Notes under the pieces: generated by a model
Seen by the model: the letters and a program-made list of their open reading frames with translations, nothing else
Told to the model about the DNA's origin: nothing
The model's database searches: none
Source: Triglochin maritima
Taxonomy: Eukaryota > Streptophyta > Magnoliopsida > Alismatales > Juncaginaceae
NCBI GenBank assembly: GCA_963682175.1
Contig: OY821791.1
Span: forward strand, 19,496,542 to 19,560,541
Length of the DNA stretch: 64,000 nt
Reading direction: 5' to 3'
Made by a program: the position numbers and the translations under genes
In this document: positions 55,801-64,000 of the stretch, in pieces
Position numbering within the stretch: the first letter of the stretch is position 1
How the letters are laid out: every line of letters starts with the position of its first letter

Positions 55801-56340
55801 TGAGCTCTCACAGCAGATACAATAATGCGACCCCCTCTGCTTCTGATCCCTCTAATCAGAATATCAGGCAAACCCTTCCTCGGGATCAAAATCTTCTTCT
55901 CACGGCACAAGACTCGAACATCATATTGGAACAGCCAATCCATCCCAAGTATGACATCAAAGTCCTCCATCGGTAGCAAGACCAGGTCTGCCGGAAACTC
56001 CTGATCTCCCGAAACAACCGTGGCGCCGGGGACAAATCTCCCCACAGTGCCCACCAAACCCAGGGGTGTGCTGACCTCCAAAGTGGCAGTCAACATCGCA
56101 AGGGTACAGCCCAACACTCCCACAAATCGCTCTGAGATGAACGAGTGTGTCGCGCCACAATCAAAGAGCACCCTAGCTACTGAACCAGCGACAAGAAATG
56201 TACCTTCCACAACAGCGCCTCCATCACGAGCCTCCTCTGCCTGGATGGTGTAAACCCTGCCGGTGCGCTGTCCCTGCTGTGGTCTGAAAGGTGGTCCACC
56301 TCCGCCCCTACCTCTGCCTGGTGCTGGTACCCGGTGGTCT
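52830..56340 (-). pseudogene. Pol of element C: protease, RT, RNase H, integrase, chromodomain
   Basis: One long minus-strand frame. The protease has [13 protein letters not shown]; reverse transcriptase has [12 protein letters not shown] and [10 protein letters not shown]; RNase H has [11 protein letters not shown] and [10 protein letters not shown]. The integrase has the zinc finger [10 protein letters not shown]...CLVCQQVK and the core with TMDFVTGLP and SDRDPRF. The C-terminal chromodomain has [20 protein letters not shown] at 53751-53753, after [13 protein letters not shown], replaces a Glu codon in the integrase core. Beyond it the same frame stays open to the natural TAA at 52830-52832. 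The upstream end joins gag out of frame near 56310-56340. Only these two lesions separate it from an open polyprotein. Confidence 0.92.
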
Positions 56341-57270
56341 GCTCGGTCCAGCTCCTCGGCTCGGACAGCTCCTAATAAAGTGGCCCAGCTGACCACAACC
56401 ATGACATGCTCCGGGGGTGAAGCACGGCCCGGAGTGAAATCTCCCACAACTACCACAAGGCTCAGGTCGTGGTACTGCAACTCCTGCTCCCTCGAATCTG
56501 GGCCTCTTGCCCGGATTCCCTCCAGTCTGACCTCCCGGCCGCCCAGAGAACCTACCCGATGGCCTCCTCTCATCCTGGTAGTTCTCTCTATAGTCACGAT
56601 CGAGAACAGTAGCACTCTTCACTGCATCGGCTAATGTGCGTGGCATATGTGTCAGCACCTTCGTCCTCAACTGCTTCCGGAGCCCTCGGACGAACTTCCC
56701 TGCTCTCTGCTCCTGTGTGATGTACATCTCGGGACAGTAACGCTCTAGGGCGTTGAACTTCCCGATGTAGCCTGCCAAAGTCATGTCTCCCTGCTGAAGA
56801 CTCAGAAACTCCTCCCTCTTCGCATCTTGGACATGCTGCGGAAAATACTGCTCGTTGAACTCGCCAACGAACTCCTCCCAGGCTATATCATCTCTGTCCG
56901 CAAACACCACTGCAGATGTGGACCTCCACCAGTTGGACGCAGCACCGCCCAAAACGTAAGTAGCCAAGCCCACTCTCGCCTCTGGAGGACAACCAATAGC
57001 ACTGAAGATCTTCTGCATCGTGAAGATCCACTCCTCCGCAGCCTCTGCGTCGTACTGCCCCAGAAAGGTAGGCGGATGCTGGCGCATAAACCGGTCATGC
57101 ATAGTGCCAGTCCCCGTCTGCCCAGTCTGTGCCGTCTGCTGCTGTAGCATCTCTGTCAGACGTCCGACCGTATCGAACAACGTCCAACGCTCATCCTCCC
57201 AAGCCTCATCCCTCGCAGTCTCACTCTCACCGCGAGTATGGGCAACCGCCTTCCCCCGTCTAGGAGGCAT
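56308..57270 (-). CDS. Gag of element C
   Basis: Starts at the ATG 57270 ([14 protein letters not shown]); the frame extends 15 codons further upstream, but this start matches A, B and D. The Gag core includes [35 protein letters not shown] and [20 protein letters not shown]. An intact zinc knuckle [14 protein letters not shown] follows near residue 290. It ends at 56308 shortly after the knuckle, in a different frame from pol, because of what looks like a one-base indel in the Pro/Gly/Arg-rich linker. The product would be an apparently normal capsid/nucleocapsid protein, so C could still supply Gag. Confidence 0.85.
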   Translation of the reverse strand: MPPRRGKAVAHTRGESETARDEAWEDERWTLFDTVGRLTEMLQQQTAQTGQTGTGTMHDRFMRQHPPTFLGQYDAEAAEEWIFTMQKIFSAIGCPPEARVGLATYVLGGAASNWWRSTSAVVFADRDDIAWEEFVGEFNEQYFPQHVQDAKREEFLSLQQGDMTLAGYIGKFNALERYCPEMYITQEQRAGKFVRGLRKQLRTKVLTHMPRTLADAVKSATVLDRDYRENYQDERRPSGRFSGRPGGQTGGNPGKRPRFEGAGVAVPRPEPCGSCGRFHSGPCFTPGACHGCGQLGHFIRSCPSRGAGPSRPPGTSTRQR

Positions 57271-57378
57271 CTGCCCAAGGAAACAAGACAATATCAATAT
57301 AATCTGTGCATGCATGATCCTCTAGACCTAACTCCTAACTCAAAGGTGGTTTCTTTGGACAAGTACGCCGAGATCAAC

Positions 57379-57390
57379 GCTATGATACCA
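57379..57390 (-). other. Primer binding site of element C with one change
   Basis: The minus strand reads TGGTATCATAGC where TGGTATCAGAGC is expected, three bases inside the 5' LTR. Confidence 0.82.
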
Positions 57391-57393
57391 AAT

Positions 57394-59419
57394 TGTAACG
57401 TACCCGAAAACAGCGGAAATTTAAACAACAATAAAGATCGTCAACGGTCAACACAGGGCACGTCACTGGAAAACAAACCAACATATATATATAAAATATA
57501 TAAGATACAGACCCACGTGGAAGTCAAAGTATACATAAGAGTCAACTGTGATTACAACAAAAATGAATGTACATGTAATCACTACCTCAACAAAAGAAGT
57601 ATAAAAGAGGACACAGGATCTGATCCCGGGGGCACCGTCCTCAGTCACCACCTCAAACTCTAACCCTGCTCGCTACCTGAAATGCAAACAAACAAACATG
57701 CCTGAGTTCCCTGCAGGAACCCCGTATACCAAACCTCCTAAAATACGAAAAGGAAAATTAAAGACAATGCAATGCAATACACATGATCATCCGCCTCGGG
57801 CCCACAATAATGCCCTCACCGCCTCCGCGGCACTGAACCACTCCTGCCACTAGGGTCAAGTCAGTCCACCGCTGCCTCACAAGGGTCAGTCGACACCACT
57901 GCTCCCCAAAAAGTGCAGGAAGGAACCCCTGGTACACGCCGCACCCAAGGAGCGAGTCAGCCCGCCGAATACACAACTCGGGTCAGACGACAGCCACTGC
58001 TCCCCCAAGAGTCGCCTAGCGCGCACCCTGCCGGAACATCCTCGGCCTACCGCTAAACCCTCGCAAACTGCCCAAGGTTTACGGTACACATCCCTCACAC
58101 CCGGCTCGGTAAGAGAGGAAACAGTAGTACAATAATACGCCTTCGTCGAAGGTGAAATCCGTAGCTCTCAAAGCCGGTAATCAACCGTCGCCTCGGAGCC
58201 GGTAGTCGACCTATACTCAACGGATCGTGTGTGGATAAATCCACCAACCTGCGGCAGATCGGTGAACCGCTAAAAGCACACCGGTCAACCGATCCCCCAC
58301 ACAGTACTCGGTACTGTACAAACAAGTCTACCGGTCGAACCACACCAACCGAAATACTAACCACTCGGTCTAACAAAGGTCATCTAGCGGTCGACTGTTT
58401 GGAAGGTCTACGTTATACATTTTATATAAATATATATCCAATCGGTCAAACCAGGGTCCGTTCCACTGATAAGGAAAACTGCCTGAATCCTGCCTACAGC
58501 ATTCGGTCGACCGAAACCTACCTCCCGGTCGACCGATCTACAGGCACATCACTGCAGGAAAACTGCACGCGGTCGGTCGACCGGATCCAGAGCGGTCGAC
58601 CATTTAGATGGTCAACGCTCGAACTGACCTTGCGCAGTTCGGTCGACCGAGACACACACTCGGTCGGCCGAAGGCCTGTCTAACCTATCTTCTGGGTTCG
58701 GTCGACCGAAACAACACCGGTCGACCGGCTAATGTAACCCTTTATTTTCCCGCAAAATTTGGCATAAACGGTCGACCGTCACACAAACATCGTTCGACCG
58801 TTTTCGGGCAGTAAGTTAATATTTATAAATATCGGTCGACCGACCCATGTACCGGTCGACCGAACAATACATATTCCCACTGTACAGGCATCATTTAGAC
58901 GATGTTCGGTCGACCGAAACACTCAACGGTCGACCGAACCAGTCGTCTTCAACCTCCGTCCAGTTGGGTTTTCACCGGAGAAACGGCACCAACGCCGTCC
59001 TCTACACTCCCACACCTCTTGGGGAGTTAATATGAAGACTTGGCATACCTTTTGGTCGAGTGAAGAAGCCTCCCGAGCTCCCTTCAACACCTCTTCTCTT
59101 CTTCTTCCCTTCTTCTTCTTCTTCTTCTTCTTTACTTCTTCTCTCCTCCTTCTTCTGCTCCGAAATCACTCCTCTCACGCTCTGGATAAACCATCAATGA
59201 AGCAAAACGTTTCAACAAAAACCTATCTTAACTATATATATTTCCTTTCAACTCATCACCTCCATCCCCTCCAATCAAACTTAACCTAAAACCTATCCAA
59301 CCAAAGCTATCCACTTCAATCTCCACATGTCTAACACCCCCACCTCTTCATGCATGTATTAATTAGGGTTAATTAGGTTTAGTTTAATTTAATTAGGGTG
59401 CTTAGATTAGGTTATTACA
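57394..59419 (-). repeat. 5' LTR of element C (2026 bp)
   Basis: Same ends as the 3' LTR. The ten-base length difference is mainly the shorter TA run (about 57482-57496). Confidence 0.95.
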
Positions 59420-60947
59420 GGTTGCTTGTGTGCTGGTGAGTTGGAGGCTTCCTGTTGGTTTTTGGTCGACCGCTCCTAGCGATTAGTTCGACCGGAACTT
59501 AAGTGTACCTGATTTATATTGCATGTTGTTCGACCGTTTTTGATATATTGTTCGACCGTTATATGACGTAGACTATTAGGATGACCATGGTAGTTTTCGG
59601 TCGTCCGGGACCACTGAGTCGTTTGACCGAATAGTCTTGTGTAATTTTGACCAACTCTGGATTTTGACCTTATATTCGGTCGACCGGTTTGAGACTGCTA
59701 TCCGACCGTTTGGACTTAAGTGATGCGCAGAATAGTTCGACCATTGTAGACTTTCGGTCGACCAACCCTATTGGGAACGGTCGACCGGTTAGGTTTTTTC
59801 GGTTGACCGTTTGTTTGCAGAAATGAATTCCTGGTCCTTGTGATTGTGTCAACTCTATCCACGTAAACCCGTGTCCTCGCCTAGAGCGTGAGCCGGGAGG
59901 TGACGGCGGGTACATGCTCGTGTCTGCCCAGGGACCGCCGTGTGGAAGAGTGTGGACACTTGGGTTGCGCCACCTACGTGATGGACCGTGGTGTGACGTG
60001 TTGTTGCTTGACTCTCTTTAGAGTAGCAGACCTGAGGGATCGTGGATCCCAATGCGTGTTGACGCATGGCTCGTGGAGCATGATGACCCTTCAGACTACG
60101 GTATGGACCTGTCCGATGTTGTGCCGGACGTATTTTGTACCGCCGAGGTTGTGCCGGCGATGATGGTGCTGACGATGTTCCAACTTGTGGTTGTGTCATC
60201 CGATGTTGTGCCGGAAGTACGTTGTATCGCCGATGTTGGGCCGCCGATGTTGTTCTGGTGATGATCCCCGATTGGGCACCTATCTTGGGATGTTGACCAA
60301 CCGTGCTACGGCTCCGTCGAGGTGGTGTAGACCACGCGTTACTTTGCGCGGAAGTGCGGACGCTCCTCACCGATCCCTTTGGCTCGTGTAGTCGCGTATG
60401 GGGATGCGTCGCGTAGTGTCCGTAAGACCGTATGTGCCTGCGGTAGGTTTCCGTGGAGACCCGTTGTTGTTGCTGGACTGATGTCCTTGTTGACCCTTGA
60501 GAGTCCTTGTGTTGTTGGACTGAGGTCCCGTTTACCCTTGGAGGGATTTGATGCATTGCAGATGTTGATATGACATGCTACTAGTATGATATGTTCATTT
60601 ACCGTACTGTTGCATTCATTTAGGTGAGCTTGGCATATGAGATTTCCTAATGGGAAACTCATGCATCTTTGTTTGATTCATGTTTCAGGACCGCAGTAGG
60701 TTCTGTTAGGTGGTGACAGCGGACGCACACATTTTGCGGTCAGGATCCTCTTCGGACTCTTCGAGGTCGTCATGATTACTTTCCTTCGTAGTATTGTTGT
60801 AATCACATCTTTTGACAAACTCTGTTGTATTATTGGTGCACCGACTGTTGATTTATATGAGTAACATTTACGTTGATGAGTTTTATCTGATTATCTCTTG
60901 ATTATTTAAATTTTTAAATTTCCACTTTTTCGGGATGTTACACCACT

Positions 60948-61449
60948 ACCAATGAAAGCAAATAGAAACTCAATTCAATGGGAAGAAAAGAAAGGATGTA
61001 GATCTGAAAAAAAGGCACTGCCAATAAAACCGGTAGACAAATCCAAGTGGTTTAATACTCCATGAAGCTTTTAGGCTAAGGTTGTGTTTTACGACCAACC
61101 TCTGGACCATATAATGTTCAATGAACTCTCAATTTTATTTTTGAATATTCTTTTCACAAGTAGGGATGATTATGTACCAATGCTGCCAACAACTAATGAC
61201 AAGTCTCTTACGCTCAATATCAACACACTTTTATTATCAACACATATTTAGGGACATATGCACATCTTTATTTTAGCATCTAAGCATTTTGCAGTGGGAT
61301 CCTAACATCAGGAATATGAAAATTGGGTGACCATTTAAATGTATATTTTTCCTCGTATTAAACCAATCTTCTCTGGTCTGGTATTGCAAGGTAGTTTGTC
61401 TTTGCAATTTGAAACTTTTTTGGTCTTACTTTTGCATGAGAAAATAATC
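60948..61449. other. AT-rich flank without a recognisable gene
   Basis: Non-coding and AT-rich; no TE remnant was recognised. It lies between solo LTR G and copia element K. Confidence 0.5.
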
Positions 61450-61739
61450 GAAATATATTGAAGACAGGGGGAGTACCCAAAGCAACCAGGATTAAAGACG
61501 CACCTCCTCGATAAACAAACGAAATTGAAGACACATCTCCTCGCTACAACCAGACGCACCTCCTCGATAAACAAACGAAATTGAAGACACATCTCCTCGC
61601 TTGTTCCAACCCAACGGAAATAAAATATCATGTATATATACTAAACAGTTCAAATTGTAATAATATACAACAAATCAGAAACAAAACAAGATTTTCTTCT
61701 TTCTTCCTCTCGTCTCAAACTAGTTACTAGATTTCTACA
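61450..61739 (+). repeat. 5' LTR of element K (left end approximate)
   Basis: It ends ...GATTTCTACA at 61739, directly before the primer binding site. It contains a TATA-like GTATATATACTAAAC (about 61633-61647) and a 56-bp tandem duplication. The start is a guess within about 100 bp. Confidence 0.5.
61497..61600. repeat. 56-bp tandem duplication in the K LTR
   Basis: GACGCACCTCCTCGATAAAC and the following sequence at 61497 is repeated from 61553, identical over the 48 bp of the second, shorter copy. It lies about 80-130 bp upstream of the TATA-like box. Confidence 0.9.
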
Positions 61740-61757
61740 TGGTATCAGAGCGCTGAT
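61740..61757 (+). other. Primer binding site (tRNA-iMet) of element K
   Basis: TGGTATCAGAGCGCTGAT abuts the LTR end. Confidence 0.93.
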
Positions 61758-61875
61758 ACGATCTCAGATTCCCAAAAATCATCACTGACCTTCACCTCAT
61801 TGAGGGGGTTGAAGGCGCAAAACCTACATCCAGACCCTCAAAAACCACCAAACCACAAAAAATCACAAAAAAACC

Positions 61876-64000
61876 ATGTCGGGAAACCACCACGACAACC
61901 CCTCTCGACTTGTTTCAACTTTGCTCAACGGGACAAATTACCTGTCCTGGGCGCGGGCGGTCTCCCTCTCCCTCAGCGGCAGGGGGAAAGTCGGCCACAT
62001 CACTGGAACTACGAAAAAACCGGATGAACCAGACACGGAGGCAAAACAAGAAGAATGGCAGACCTCCGATCATCTCGTCATGTCATGGATAATCGCGTCC
62101 ATGCAACCTCAGATAGGGGAAATCTTCATCTACAAAGACAGCGCAAAAGAACTCTGGGATGCGGTCCAAGAACACTACGGAAAGGCGCAAGACTTCGCAC
62201 ATATTTTCAGACTCAAACAAGACATCGCTCAAGCCCGTCAAAACCACAAAAGCATCATCGAGTACCTCGGTACTCTCAGGAAGGCTTGGGACGAGTTGGG
62301 GATTTATGAACCACCAACAAACGACGCACGAACAATCGAAAAAAGAACTGAACAAAACCGGATCTACCAGTTTCTGGTAGGTCTAGACCCATCTTTTGAA
62401 AACATCAGAAGTCAGGTGCTCATGGCCCCTGACCTACCGTCTCTTAACTCAGTCATCGCGATGATCCTCCGCGAAGAATCGCGACGAAGGACCATCACTC
62501 CTCCACAAACAACAACCGAAGCCGAGAACCAAGCGTTTTTCTCCGGAAAATCACAAAACCAGCATCAAGACAACAAAAAACGATATGGAAACCGGAAGAA
62601 CGAGCACTACGAAAACTGTAAAAAATCCGGACACAACAAAAACAACTGCTGGTTTCTTCATCCTCATCTCCGCCCACCAAAAGACAACAACAGAAGAGGA
62701 GGAGGAGATGAGAGAAGAGGAGGAGGAGATGGGAGAAGTTCATCGCACGAGGGATCATCGGGCGGCAGCGGCTACATCGCCGCCACAGGAGGCAGCAGCG
62801 GTAGCCACCAACCTAACCCTAACCCTAACTTTTTTTCGCAGGATGCATTCGGAATGTCAGCAGTCGGATCAGGAGGTTTAAATACTTCGGCGAATCCGGA
62901 TAGCACATTCGGGTCGGCTCCAAACCCGGATAGCACAACAGGGAGGTTATTCTCTCCAAACAACAAACGCATAAATCAACAAGTCGCGGATCAAAACCGC
63001 ACAGGCCCAATGGGCTCAGAGGAGGACATCCATGTCCTGATAAACAAATTGAGCGATTTTTTGCACAATGGTCCTTCTGGTTCAGGTAATTCGGCAGGTA
63101 TGATACAAACTCTGAAAAATCATTCTTCAGCTTTCAATACTGAAAAAAGGAAAAATAATATATGGGTTATTGATTCCGGCGCCACTGATCACATGACTGG
63201 AAATCAAAGTTTACTACTAGATCTTAAAAGAAACATATCTCTACTAAATAATTTTGTAAGTGTAGCTAATGGAAACCAAGTAGAAATAAAAGGAAAAGGA
63301 AATATGATATTACTTGATAAAATAGCAAAGAATGTTTTGTATGTCCCCTCTTTTGAATCAAACTTACTATCTGTTGCAAAAATCACAAAAGAATTAAATT
63401 GTAATATTATCTTCTCACCAGTTGATGTTGTATTTCAGGATCGTACCTCCGGGAAGACGATTGGTAGGGGTCGACTTGCTAATAATCTTTATATTCTAGA
63501 TCAAAGTATGCATGCTTTACATGTTGGAAATTTTTCCAAACATGAGTTATGGCATAAAAGGATGGGACATCCGTCGCATTCTGTTTTAAAATCGCTATTT
63601 CCTTCTATTAGAACGGATTTATTATGTGATGTATGCAGATTCTCAAAACAAACTCGATCGTCGTTTCATTTATCATCTATTAAAACAAAACAACCATTAG
63701 AACTAATACACTCCGATATCTGGGGACCAGCCCCAACTGAATCCTACAATGGGTTCAAATATTTTATCACCTTTATCGACGATTTTTCTCGTACTACATG
63801 GATTTACTTATTAAAATCAAAATCTGAAGCTTTTGATATTTTTTGCACGTTTACAAAGTTTGTGGAAAACATGTATGATTTCAAAATTAAAATCTTAAGG
63901 TCAGATAATGGATTCGAGTACACCAGTAATGTCTTTCAAGCTTTTCTAAAACAAAAAGGCATCCTTCATCAAACCACTTGTGTTGACACACCACAACAAA
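61876..64000 (+). CDS. Gag-pol polyprotein of copia element K, open to the window edge
   Basis: From the ATG at 61876 I read 708 codons without a stop to the edge. The Gag N-terminus has LLNGTNYLSWARAV (about residues 16-29) and DSAKELWDAVQEHYGK, typical of plant copia Gag. The nucleocapsid reads YENCKKSGHNKNNC near residues 245-258, where the first Cys of the CX2CX4HX4C knuckle is Tyr. A Gly/Ser-rich linker follows. The protease active site is WVIDSGATDHMTG (Asp at residue 433). The pre-integrase motif is ELWHKRMGHPS (residue 557). In the integrase core, HSDIWGP (Asp 614) and RSDNGFEY (Asp 677) are present; the third catalytic residue, a Glu expected about 35 residues later, lies just outside. 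Apart from the knuckle change it looks intact and possibly young. Confidence 0.9.
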   Translation, partial: MSGNHHDNPSRLVSTLLNGTNYLSWARAVSLSLSGRGKVGHITGTTKKPDEPDTEAKQEEWQTSDHLVMSWIIASMQPQIGEIFIYKDSAKELWDAVQEHYGKAQDFAHIFRLKQDIAQARQNHKSIIEYLGTLRKAWDELGIYEPPTNDARTIEKRTEQNRIYQFLVGLDPSFENIRSQVLMAPDLPSLNSVIAMILREESRRRTITPPQTTTEAENQAFFSGKSQNQHQDNKKRYGNRKNEHYENCKKSGHNKNNCWFLHPHLRPPKDNNRRGGGDERRGGGDGRSSSHEGSSGGSGYIAATGGSSGSHQPNPNPNFFSQDAFGMSAVGSGGLNTSANPDSTFGSAPNPDSTTGRLFSPNNKRINQQVADQNRTGPMGSEEDIHVLINKLSDFLHNGPSGSGNSAGMIQTLKNHSSAFNTEKRKNNIWVIDSGATDHMTGNQSLLLDLKRNISLLNNFVSVANGNQVEIKGKGNMILLDKIAKNVLYVPSFESNLLSVAKITKELNCNIIFSPVDVVFQDRTSGKTIGRGRLANNLYILDQSMHALHVGNFSKHELWHKRMGHPSHSVLKSLFPSIRTDLLCDVCRFSKQTRSSFHLSSIKTKQPLELIHSDIWGPAPTESYNGFKYFITFIDDFSRTTWIYLLKSKSEAFDIFCTFTKFVENMYDFKIKILRSDNGFEYTSNVFQAFLKQKGILHQTTCVDTPQQ

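Larger units (their letters stand above)
50745..59419 (-). mobile_element. Element C: nearly complete Tekay/Del-like chromovirus
   Basis: Bounded by a perfect TSD GGTTG (50740-50744 and 59420-59424). The LTRs at 50745-52780 and 57394-59419 differ only by scattered substitutions and by the length of a TA run. Primer binding site at 57379-57390, gag at 56308-57270, pol at 52830 to about 56340. It has one frameshift at the gag-pol junction and one in-frame stop, so it is the best-preserved autonomous-type element here, though not functional as read. Confidence 0.95.
50177..60942 (+). mobile_element. G: chromovirus-type solo LTR split by element C
   Basis: Parts 50177-50744 and 59425-60942 join to about 2.1 kb, running TGTTAAGTCAC to ...TTTTTCGGGATGTTACA, with a perfect TSD CCACT (50172-50176 and 60943-60947). 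It is related to the LTR of B in reverse orientation (the CATGGGAA/CCCATGC and TGTGCCGG blocks, and the CGGGATGTTACA end). It carries GGTCGACC-type sites on both sides of C. There is no internal region. Confidence 0.88.
61450..64000 (+). mobile_element. Element K: Ty1/copia retrotransposon, 3' part outside window
   Basis: A 5' LTR end, a primer binding site and an open gag-pol frame in the canonical copia order (gag, protease, integrase before RT). RT, RNase H and the 3' LTR lie beyond the window. The outer start of the LTR is not certain because its partner is not available. Confidence 0.85.

Noticed and set aside
62812..62829. Telomere-like CCTAACCCTAACCCTAAC
   Set aside because: Three copies inside the copia gag-pol frame encode an Asn-Pro repeat. 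The plant telomere repeat is CCCTAAA, so this is coincidence.

Overview
The window looks like gene-poor nuclear DNA of a flowering plant. Almost all of it is LTR retrotransposons inserted into one another. I found no convincing host gene, no rRNA or tRNA gene and no prokaryotic feature. I do not assign a species. The elements belong to recognisable plant lineages: chromodomain Ty3/gypsy (Tekay/Del-like), Athila-type Ty3/gypsy, Sirevirus-type Ty1/copia and another Ty1/copia. Boundaries were set from TG...CA termini, tRNA-Met primer binding sites, polypurine tracts and 5-bp target site duplications (TSDs) read from the sequence.

Block 1 (1-18101) is element A, a decayed minus-strand chromovirus whose left LTR runs off the window. 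An Athila-type solo LTR (2203-11921, minus) sits in its integrase region. That LTR was itself hit by two Sirevirus solo LTRs (2349-3727, TSD TAAAC; 4039-5561, TSD ACATT) and by a gag-only, non-autonomous Sirevirus (6508-11733, minus, TSD CTTCT). Near 15424-16423 about 1 kb of unrelated DNA replaces the primer binding site and LTR end of A.

Block 2 (18102-50171) starts and ends with non-coding flank. A divergent LTR remnant F (19432-49553) holds chromovirus B (20138-48929, minus, TSD TTACT). B holds Athila-type element E (25167-45850, plus, TSD AGTCT). E holds chromovirus D (30274-39500, plus, TSD AAAAG). The order of insertion is therefore F, B, E, D. E keeps an intact extra reading frame after integrase, in the envelope-like position.

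Block 3 (50177-60942) is a plus-strand chromovirus-like solo LTR G (TSD CCACT), split by a nearly complete minus-strand chromovirus C (50745-59419, TSD GGTTG). Block 4 (about 61450-64000) is the start of a plus-strand copia element K whose gag-pol frame is open to the window edge.

The enzymatic genes follow the usual plan: Gag packages RNA, protease matures the polyprotein, reverse transcriptase/RNase H makes cDNA, and integrase inserts it (with a chromodomain in A-D). All pol genes except that of K carry stops or frameshifts. The most striking structure is not a gene. A short CpG-rich palindrome, CGGTCGACCG, is repeated in dense arrays, often as pairs 19-22 bp apart, in LTRs of both the copia (Sirevirus) and gypsy (chromovirus) elements. 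The Athila-type LTRs carry different palindromes, in pairs 21 or 32 bp apart.
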